64,000 nucleotides of DNA from Cephalotus follicularis (taxonomy: Eukaryota > Streptophyta > Magnoliopsida > Oxalidales > Cephalotaceae), in assembly GCA_001972305.1 (NCBI GenBank), contig BDDD01001806.1, positions 1 to 64,000 of the forward strand, in the 5' to 3' direction. Below are positions 55,913-64,000 of the stretch, in pieces. How positions within the stretch are numbered: the first letter of the stretch is position 1; every line of letters starts with the position of its first letter. The position numbers were made by a program, and so were the translations under genes. Under the pieces are notes generated by a model. That model was not told the origin of the DNA. It searched no databases and worked only from the letters and a program-made list of their open reading frames with translations.

Positions 55913-58438
55913 TGTAATACCCCGCTTCTATGCTTACATATTTATTGTTATGTGTATGTCTTTTTGTTTTATGATATGATTTTAGACCGTTTGATTTTAT
56001 TTTGAAATTTCAATGTTATTGTTTTTTGGACGTTAAGCGTTGACACCTTCATCAGAAACGTCGACGCTTTGGCGTTGTGAAACACGTCGATGCCTATACA
56101 TTGACATCGACGTGTTTGGCTTTTAGAGGTATAAACGTCGACGCTTAAGTCGGCTTTCCTTATCTATTTGGATGGTGGCTTTGTATGGAAGAAGTGATTC
56201 TTGCCATTTTTATTTATCTGATTTTCCTTCTTGGATTGGACCCGTATTTGCATGAAAGGAAAGTCATTAGTCACATGATTTTTGCTATTAATTTTACACG
56301 CTTTCTTAGTTTTTAAAACTGATTGTTGCAATTCTTTAAAACCATATGCATTTTTATCAAAACCTGAACAACACTTTGTCAGCCTTGTTCTTCATCTTTT
56401 TGACGTCTTTTGAAGGTACTTTCTGAACTAAAGTTATAGTTTTTATTATGTAGTTTTGCTATCAATCATTAGTTTGTATTAAAAGCATGCTAGAATTCGT
56501 TTTGATCATGAATTTAGAACCTTGTTGAGAGAAAATTTCTGCTGTTATTTTCTAAACTTGTTATATATATATATATATATATATATTGTTTATGCATCCA
56601 AGTGTTATGCTGATATTTATATGCATAGAAAACATGTTTTAGAACTTATATGTATCACTATTTTAATAATCCGTGCTTAAGAAATTGGATTGAAATCAAT
56701 TGTTTCAGCTGATTTCTGCAACTGGTTTCATGTTTTGAACGTTAAGCGTCGACGCCTATCGTAAGCGTTGACGCTTGCGTGTGTAAAATCTGTTTTAAAG
56801 CGTCATGCATGCGTCTAAGCATCAACTGTTTTGTATATCCGTTGACGCTTATGGCTTAAACGTTGGCTCTTTGATTTAAACGTCGACACTTATGTCGTGT
56901 TTTGAAGTATTATTCTTTGACGCTTTGTTCAGTAATTCTTGTCCCTGTGGTGTCAAAACCGTTGACGCCTATGTTAAGCGCCAACGCTTTTGACATGCAC
57001 GTCGACGCTTTGGGTCCATAACGATGACGCTAGCTGTGGCAGTTTTTGATAATTGCATTTTTTATGTTATGTGATGTTTGGGTTTAAATGTCTAGGTCTT
57101 GATATCATCTTTGGCGGGGGTTAGGATACTCCTAGTGTGCTTTTGTTCTGTATTCGGATTTGTTTAGTTTTCGATCGGCTAAGGTACGAATACTTTTGTT
57201 TTTGGACATCTGATTTTATTGAGATGAATACCGCTTTTAGTACGGATATTACTCGTTTCTTGGCTATTCTCTGATTTTATTGAAATGGATTCAATATTGC
57301 TTTTATGTTCGGATTTTTCATTATTAGATATTGATTTCGGTTTTATAATGTCTGTTTTATTACTTTATGAATAAAAGTTAATATTACCGATTTTATGATC
57401 CAAACATGGTTTTCACTATCGAAAATATGTTAAATGGACATGACTTTCACCATCGAAAGTATGTTAACTTTCAGATACATATATGATTATGATTTCATAT
57501 ATGTTCAGAAATTGTTTAGAAAATCTATTTATGTTTTAAATTGTTTTAGAAAAAAACAATATTTTTGGCATAATAACATACAGAGAAAAACTTACCTATG
57601 AGGCCTCATAGGCATGCTCCTTTAGCACGAAGGACATGACACCTACCATGGCGGTGTGATCGGTCTACATCGTCTCTTTTTATATATATCCTGAGGGTAG
57701 GGTATGGATCCATTTGAGGCGTATGAGTCGACTATAGTTATTATCAGTTTTAGATTCAGATTTGGGATTGATTGTGTAGTGCCGTACACATCTTTCCGTT
57801 AGAGCATGTGGGCCTCGCGAACCCCATGTGCATCAAATCTCTGTTATGGAATTATGAACTCAGATAAAATTATGCTTTATGAATTTATGTTATTTGAAAA
57901 ATTATGATACCATGCTTTTTGGAAAGTTATGAATATTTTATAACTGTTTTATTTAAATATTATGATTTATATTATTAAAGAATATTTAATCGTTTTATTT
58001 TCTGATTTTGAAGTTCATATACTTTGGTTTATCTTTTAAATGTTCATTTACTATTTTACTTTCCTTATCCGTACTGAGATTTGCTCAGTCGCATTTTGTT
58101 TTCCATGCGGCAGGTTTTCAGGAGCATCGGGGAAATGTGTGATGAAAGGTGTCCACCTTGTTTGAGGGTCATCTACGAGATTGGTATGTTTGTGTTTTCA
58201 GTAGGGTTATGGACATGTTTGGGCTAGCTTTTTGAATAGTATTTGATTTCAGATTATGGTTTTTGATTCGGATTATGTTAAAGTTTTTTTAGACTATGTT
58301 TTCAGATTATGATATATTATTGGATTATGTCTTAGACCATCACGTATTTTGAATAAAGATAAGATTATGCTTTGAGTTCATGTTTAGATGTGTTCTGTAT
58401 TATGACCTATAAGGGCTCCCACATTCGGGGGTGTTACA
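55913..58438 (+). repeat. 5' LTR of gypsy C (2.53 kb)
   Basis: TGTAATACCCCGC to TCGGGGGTGTTACA. It is followed by a PBS five bases later. A (TA)n run is at about 56563-56586. Two GTCGAC-like arrays lie at 56039-56142 and 56748-57028. No coding region. Confidence 0.9.
56039..57028. repeat. Two phased GTCGAC-like arrays in gypsy C LTR
   Basis: First array: cores at 56039, 56060, 56086, 56106 and 56137. Second array: cores at 56748, 56767, 56821, 56841, 56862, 56882, 56961, 56980, 57001 and 57023. Most steps are 19-22 bp. The flanks favour acgtcgacgc, unlike the cagtcgactg form in gypsy D. Confidence 0.85.
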
Positions 58439-58443
58439 GATTA

Positions 58444-58456
58444 TGGTATCAGAGAC
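58444..58456 (+). other. Primer-binding site of gypsy C
   Basis: tggtatcagagac, complementary to initiator tRNA-Met, six bases after the LTR end. Confidence 0.92.
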
Positions 58457-58609
58457 TGGTTTTGTTCCTTAGAAGACCTAACTAGGTTTGTCCTGTGAGA
58501 TTTGGTAGACATTGGGTTAGGGATTTTTTGTTACAGTCATTTGATATGTCTTTTGTTTCACCTTTATGACTCTTTTTGTCTTTATCTTGTCCTGGTTTCT
58601 GTTGCGAAG

Positions 58610-59755
58610 ATGGTATGAACAAGGAACACCCCTCAGAGAACCGAACTAGCTGTGGCTCAGGAAGGAGCAAGAAATGAGCCTGTTGTGGACGAAGTGGTTC
58701 GACAGGCTATAGCACAAGAAGTGAACTAGGTGATGCAGCAGCAAAATCTTGGACATGGTCGTCGTAAGCAAGTAGCTGAGGAGAATGTACCAGTTGATGC
58801 TCATGCAGCTAGGGAGCTGGGGACTGGCTCGACACTCCAGTTTATGTCTGACTTGAGAGGTTCCAAAAGCAGAGACCGCAGTCCTTTAATTCAGTGCCAA
58901 CACCTGTGGAGGCTGAGCATTGGATTTCTCATTTGGAGAAAATATGCGATGTATTGGGTTGTGGTGAGGATCAGAAGGTGAAATTAGCTGCGTATAAGCT
59001 GGAAGGCGATGCCCAGACATACTGGAAGACGTTGAGGATAGCTAAGGGTAGAGGATTTGTTAATTCCTTATCATGTTCTGATTTCTGTGAAGTCTTTTAT
59101 CAGCAGTATTTTTCCATTGCTGATAAAGAGGCTTATGCAAGTGAATTCATGATGACAAGACAGAAGGAGGGTGAGTCTGTTACTGAGTTCTTAGCCCGGT
59201 TTACCAGATTAGCGGGCTTTGCTGGACCTACAACGAGGATGACAGCTGAACAGGCTGAAAAGTTTCAATGGAAGTTGCACTATCAGCTCAGGGGTAAGCT
59301 GATAAATTCAAGATTTGCTGATGTATCAGAGGTTACGAATGCCACCAAGAATATAGAAATGGAAAGGTTAGATTTTTAGGTTGCTCGGCAAGAAAGAGAA
59401 TGGAAGAGGAACAGGGGAGATTCTCAGGGTCAAAACTCTGGATAACAGGGTAAGGGCCGTGATGGTAAGCAACAAAAGAAGAATAATAATCAGAATCGAG
59501 GAGGAGGACAACCACGACAGCCTGGTAATGACCAGAGGCAGATACGGGGAGCTGCTGGTGGGGGTAACCCCAATGTTCAGATTGCACAGTGCGATACTTG
59601 TGGGAAGAGACATCCGGTTGGGACTTGTTATAAGGCTAATGGGGCATGTTTTGTATGTGGACAGCAGGGTCATCGCTTTATGGATTGTCCAGACCCTCGC
59701 GCGAAGGAGAGGGGATGTAATGGCGGAGATGTGGGACAGCGCAATGTAGGTGGCT
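58610..59755 (+). pseudogene. Gypsy C gag with zinc knuckle
   Basis: ATG 58610 opens MV-stop-TRN: the TGA at 58616 is CGA in the family form MVRTRN. Another TAG lies near 58727. The capsid part is in the frame 58894-59379 (AEHWISHLEKICDVLGCGED, LEGDAQTYWKTL, SVTEFLARFTRLAGFAGP), ending in a TAG at 59377 where glutamine is expected. The CCHC knuckle CFVCGQQGHRFMDC is at 59647-59688. The stops are consistent with C-to-T decay of an otherwise intact frame. Confidence 0.88.
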
Positions 59756-59766
59756 GAGTCTTTGCA

Positions 59767-60471
59767 TTGACGACTCATCAGGCAGTGGATGCTCCAAGTA
59801 CAATTTCAGGTTATCTCTCTTTTTGTAATCGTATGGCTTGTGTATTGTATGATACTGGATCGACTCACTCTGTGGTAGAGAGGTCTTTTGTTTGGCATCT
59901 TGGGGTGCCATCTCAGTCTTTGGATCAAATTTTAGTTCTTTCTACCCCTATAGGGACATCTGTTGTGATATCTGAGTATTTCTTTGATTGCCCTATTTCA
60001 TTCGATGATAAAGTTCATGAGGCGGATCTTCTCCCTATTGATAATCATGACTTCGACATGATCCTTGGCATGGGTTGGTTAGATCGCCATTGTGCCACGA
60101 TTGATTGTCATGCTCGGAGGATTTTGTTTAGAGATATGGATCGACCTGAATTTATTTATCAGGGCTCACGGTCGTGGAAGAGTGTCAAAATTATTTCTGA
60201 TTTGAAGGCTCAAAAGTTGGTGGCTAAGGGTGCGGAGGGGTTCTTAGCTATTGTGAAAGACGTCTCTAAAGATGAGCCTCGCCTTCAGGACTATCCTGTT
60301 GTTAGAGAGTTTTTAGATGTGTTTAAGGAGGAGTTACCAGGATTGCCACCGCAACGGGAAGTGGAGTTTACCATCGATCTCATTCCTAGGGCGAGACCTA
60401 TATCCAAGGCACCATATAGGATGGCACCATTGGAATTACAGGAGTTAAAGGAGCAGTTGCAAGAATTGTAG
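59767..60471 (+). pseudogene. Gypsy C protease and RT N-terminus
   Basis: One open frame from 59767. The protease active site is YDTGSTHSVVE (D-T-G at 59851-59859) and FDMILGMGWLDRHCATIDCH follows. The pre-RT linker is then FLDVFKEELPGLPPQREVEF, and the RT start TIDLIPRARPISKAPYRMAP. The coding region is intact up to the gypsy D insertion at 60472, which ends it in a chance TAG. Confidence 0.9.
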
Positions 60472-60522
60472 TGTAATAACCGCAAATTCAAGCAAATGGG
60501 CCTAAAATAACTAAAAACAGCC

Positions 60523-60604
60523 ATCGACAGCCGACTGTCACAGGGGAACAGTCGACTGTCTGATGCGTAGTGTGACAGTCGACTGCCTGTTGAAGACAGT
60601 CGAC
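60523..60604. repeat. GTCGAC array near the gypsy D LTR start
   Basis: Cores start at 60523, 60530, 60551, 60578 and 60599, with steps 7, 21, 27, 21. Flanks are cagtcgactg. Confidence 0.85.
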
Positions 60605-61640
60605 TGGAACGGTACAGAACAAGTGTCTGTGCATGCTTGTGTGACTGAACCAAAAGGGAATGCATGAGGGGCAGGTGTCATGCGCGACAGTAGCTTCCAG
60701 AGCATGCAAAATGAAGTGCTTGCATGTCTTCTATTCCTCCTGCAACCTGCAGACAGAAGATGGGAAAGAGAGAAAGTAAATGCAAGCAAAGTGCATGTGA
60801 GAGAGAGAAGGAAATGAGAAAAGACTGAGTTATGAGAATCTGGCGAATTCAAAGGTCCCTAAGACTTTATATCAACTGTTGAATTGATAATGAGTGTTAG
60901 AAAACACTGAAGATTGAAGAGAGTTGCTGAAATTGGTGAAGGCTTGCATTTGAGAAATTGGAGAGCTCAAAGAAAGAGAATTGAAGCTTTGGATTTCTTG
61001 GTAAGTTCTCAATCCGAACTCACTGCTAATGTGATGATAATGTAACTAGGAGGAAGTTAATATCTTCTGTTAACATGGCTAAGGATTAGCAACTTCTAGA
61101 ATTGAAATGGAAAGTGGTAAATGGTTCAAGTAGAGTGGAGATTGTGACCTCTAATTTGGATTATAGTTGCTGTTAGGGTTATCAATAAGCATATGTGTTA
61201 ATCATCTCTGTACATAACCTCTGTAACATGCAACTTAGTAAATGTCGGATTGGAGTGGATTAGTGAGATATATTGTTAATGTTAAAAAAATGGAGACTTA
61301 AGGGATTTTTGAGAGATTACTACTGTAAATTGTAGTTGTCATGAAAGGTTACTGAATCTTACTGGTACTAATGCATGTGTCCATAAACATGCATTGTATA
61401 GATCACTTCTGCTCGATTTTGGAAGATTGGTTGGTGAAAAAAGCTTGGGAACTCAAAGAGAAAGATCAATTCCAATTGATTTTGGGATAGCAATTGAGGT
61501 AGGGGTAATGACATATTTTGGAAGATATGAGTATGCATATCATGTATGTTTATTTTCTGCTTGATTGCATGCATTGATTGGATTTGTATTAGAATTTGAA
61601 ATATACAACCTGCTACTGCCTGCATTTCTGGGCAGAGGCA

Positions 61641-61750
61641 GTCGACTGTTCTTCATGACAGTCGACTACTCAACCCTATCCAGTCGACTGTTAAGAGAAA
61701 ACAGTCGACTACTCAACCAAAACAACCGACTGTTCTTAAGAACAGCCGAC
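61641..61750. repeat. 20-22-bp phased GTCGAC array in gypsy D LTR
   Basis: Cores start at 61641, 61661, 61683, 61704, 61725 and 61745 (the last two accgac and gccgac), with steps 20, 22, 21, 21, 20. Confidence 0.95.
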
Positions 61751-62939
61751 GGTCCTGGGCTAAAGTTCTGATATAGGTCCTGTTTGGACTTTAATTTGAA
61801 TCGCTACTGTATTGCTACTATTCTGTATATGCTCCTGTTAATTAGTATATACTAATGATTGTTATAAACCCTATTTTTCCATATCTCCAAAGATTGAACA
61901 ACTATGTGCTATATGCACAATTTATGATATCAACTATCATTTTCAAATGAAAGATTATTGCTAAAAGAACTACTGATTTTCCTCCTATGAGAGGTACCTA
62001 CTGTTTTGTTTCCCAAACTGGAAACCATTATTGAATTGATATCGTTTTCCTCCAATGAGATGTAATAAATGAATTGTTAATGTTTCTAAAGAAAACAACT
62101 TATATATTGCATATTATACATATATGTGATATTATTATTAAATTGAATTGATTGAATTGTTGTCTATGCTTATTGTCGTTAGTTGAGTGATGGCGGGGTC
62201 ACCGACTACGGTGGGGATCCTAGGTGCCAGGAGTTGGCTAGAGTATCACCCAAACTTATCTGCATAGCAGATCTTATTGTTAAACTACCCGCTAACGCCG
62301 GTAGTAAATGTTACCTTATCTATCATCTTCGGAGTATAGGGTGATAGATAGGTGGTGCACAGTTGGTGCTAGGAGTTAGCAACATGTGACACCCAAACCA
62401 TAGTATGAATTGATTGTACCCTTGTGCGGTATTCTTGCATATGTATTGTCTGTGGCCACTTGGCATGATTGCTTATATATATTGGCATACTTAAGTGTTA
62501 TTTTAAATATAAAATGTCATACATGTTGAATTCATATATTCCTTAGCATGCATTATCTTCCTACTTAGCCAAGTGAGGACAACGGCTAACCCCTACAAGT
62601 TCAGATTAAGCGAAGACTTTGGAGATTGCTGCTGAAGCTTGGAGAGCTTCTCTTTGTCATCTTAAGGTTGTCATTTTGTTGTGATGTACTGTATTTTGTA
62701 ATGAACGGTTCATACCCCGTTACTGTTGTACTTTCCTTATGTAAGGATAATTGTTGGATTGTACCTGCACGTAGTATGGGCTGCGTGCGGATGACTTATG
62801 TTTTATAATCCAGATATGAATGCTTCCGCTTATGTTATTTGAATTGTTAAATGAGAATGCTGAATTATATTTATATTTCTGATATCACCATATATGCTTG
62901 TGCCTATTTTGGATATGGTAAGGCGGGGTGTGACAAGCA

Positions 62940-62952
62940 TGGTATCAGAGCA
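62940..62952 (+). other. Primer-binding site of gypsy D
   Basis: tggtatcagagca, complementary to initiator tRNA-Met, five bases after the LTR end. Confidence 0.95.
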
Positions 62953-63048
62953 TATTCCATATATGCTAGTTGGGATAAGTTTCTCAGAAATTAAGTGAAA
63001 TTGTTTCCTAATGATTATGTCATTCCATATAGGAAATTGAACGAATCT

Positions 63049-64000
63049 ATGAAGAGGAAGAAGAGGATGGCGTAGAGCTGATGAAGGTGTCAACGCACCG
63101 CCGGTACCTGGAAATGACCCGGCAGTGAATGAAGGAGTGAATGTTCCCCCAGCGTATGACGAAAGGAGTCACTTTGACCGCATGGCTGATCTCTTTCAAT
63201 AGCAGATGCAAGCGAACGCGACAAACATGGAACAGATTCGGCAAATGTACGAGACTAACCGTACCTATCAGCAAGCACCTGAAACTTGCCATGCCGGTGG
63301 ATTTGGCCGAGATCTAGAGCGGTTCATGAGACAGAATCCCCCGACTTTCAATGGTGAACTGAATGCTACTGTGGCAGAGCAGTGGATTAGAGACCTGGAA
63401 AAAATATTTGCTGCTTTAGAGTGTACCGATGAGCAGAAACTCAATTTTGCTATGTACCGCTTATGGGGCGAGGCTACTTACTGGTGGGAAAGGACTGAAG
63501 CAAAATGGGAAGCCCGTGGACTTGACCGGACTTGGGACAGATTTTAGTCTGAGTTCCTTGAGGCTTATGTACAACAGATAGAGCGTGATCGGAGGGAGAC
63601 AGAATTGATGGAGTTACGTCAAGGAGACATGACGGTAGCTCAGTACCAGACCAGATTATAGCGAGGCACACACCTTATCTTGTGGAGGGTGAATCACGGA
63701 TGATCTGAAGGTTTCTAAAAGGCCTTCGACCTGACATCAGATCTAAACTGTTGATGTTACAGCTAGCCTCTTTTGTAGATGTTGCTGAGAGGGCGATGAT
63801 TCTGGAGGCAGATGCGAATGAAAGGAGAGCAGAGCGGTCTCGGACTAATCAACCGAGAGCCACACAGACGCAAGGGCAAGGAAGTAATAATCCTGCTAAG
63901 TCAACAAAGTCTGGTAACCGGGGGCAAGGAGGTTCTCAACGTAGTAACTCACGATCAAGGACTCCTAGCTGAAACAGTCAACAGAGTTCAGGAGGATGTA
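63049..64000 (+). pseudogene. Gypsy D gag, decayed, cut by window end
   Basis: Start ATG at 63049 (MKRKKRM), then a one-base frameshift into RRADEGVNAPPVPG, NEGVNVPPAYDERSHFDRMA. A TAG at about 63200 interrupts it. The capsid part is in the frame 63206-63547 (MRQNPPTFNGELNATVAEQW, LNFAMYRLWGEATYWWERTE), with a TAG at 63545. Later ELMELRQGDMTVAQYQT and, from 63751, LASFVDVAERAMILEADANE are in frames separated by stops. The typical TYWWE block identifies gypsy gag. No knuckle is reached before the window ends. Confidence 0.85.

Larger units (their letters stand above)
55913..60471 (+). mobile_element. Gypsy C, 5' part
   Basis: 5' LTR (55913-58438), PBS (58444), gag (58610-59755), protease and RT start (59767-60471). 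It is interrupted at 60472 by gypsy D, and the remainder lies beyond the window. The LTR family is the same as the solo LTR at 28978-31784. Confidence 0.88.
60472..62935 (+). repeat. 5' LTR of gypsy D (2.46 kb)
   Basis: TGTAATAACCGC to AAGGCGGGGTGTGACA, followed by the PBS. It contains two GTCGAC arrays, near the start and 1.2 kb in. No gene is seen in it. Confidence 0.92.
60472..64000 (+). mobile_element. Gypsy D, 5' part (continues past window)
   Basis: 5' LTR (60472-62935), PBS (62940-62952) and gag (from 63049). It is inserted in the gypsy C RT. The LTR end is of the same family as 1-397 and the solo LTR at 8774-10685. The left flank tgtag (60467-60471) should be repeated at the right end outside the window. 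Confidence 0.88.

Overview
This is nuclear DNA from a flowering plant, probably a eudicot, in a region built almost entirely of nested LTR retrotransposons. The evidence is Ty3/gypsy chromovirus (Tekay/Del-like), Tat/Ogre-like and Athila-like remnants, Ty1/copia Angela/Tork-like and Sirevirus-like remnants, primer-binding sites complementary to initiator tRNA-Met, purine tracts, and LTRs ending TG..CA with 5-bp target-site duplications (TSDs). I see no convincing host gene, rRNA or tRNA. The species cannot be resolved from this sequence. Nearly all coding sequence is decayed, and many of its stops look like C-to-T changes of CAG, CAA or CGA. The main intact frames are a 326-aa transposon-domain ORF (46288-47268) and an accidental-looking 721-codon fusion frame (52562-54727, minus).

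Layout. 1-397 is the 3' end of a gypsy LTR inserted in the 5' LTR of copia element A (398-8524; PBS 912, decayed gag-pol, 2.45-kb 3' LTR 6072-8524). Copia A sits in chromovirus gypsy A (8525-16758; protease, RT, RNase H, integrase, chromodomain, 3' LTR from 13986), whose protease is also split by a minus-strand solo LTR (8774-10685, TSD ttcag). A second minus-strand solo LTR lies at 16832-20487. 20690-25527 is an internally deleted Tat element (minus-strand gag, opposite-strand accessory ORF, two minisatellites). 25528-26780 is a minus-strand copia 5' end. Gypsy B (26781-37460) is split by a minus-strand solo LTR (28978-31784, TSD cttta) and by a gag-only Sirevirus-like element (32538-35417, TSD gtcag). 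A copia LTR-integrase chimera (37461-38490) is cut by LTR B (38491-41658). 41659-43900 holds coiled-coil accessory-ORF remnants and non-coding DNA.

From 43935 on, a minus-strand Tat integrase is split by an 11.57-kb Athila-like composite (44147-55716, TSD catat). The composite carries three LTR copies, an inverted pair of gag-protease-pol remnants, the 3' end of a Sirevirus-like element with the intact ORF, and a 25-N assembly gap. The Tat integrase is interrupted again at 55913 by gypsy C (5' LTR, PBS, gag, protease, start of RT). Gypsy C is in turn interrupted at 60472 by gypsy D (5' LTR, PBS, gag), which runs off the window.

The most striking pattern is not a gene. LTRs of at least four families, including one copia LTR, carry arrays in which a GTCGAC-like palindrome recurs every 20-22 bp (two helical turns, seven codons) while the DNA between the cores varies. 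Where two arrays occur in one LTR, they sit roughly 100-300 and 850-1300 bp from its 5' end. Other notable features are a repeated integrase-C-terminus-like module in the Athila family, a young gag-only element whose gag carries three stops, and a six-fold purine-tract cluster.
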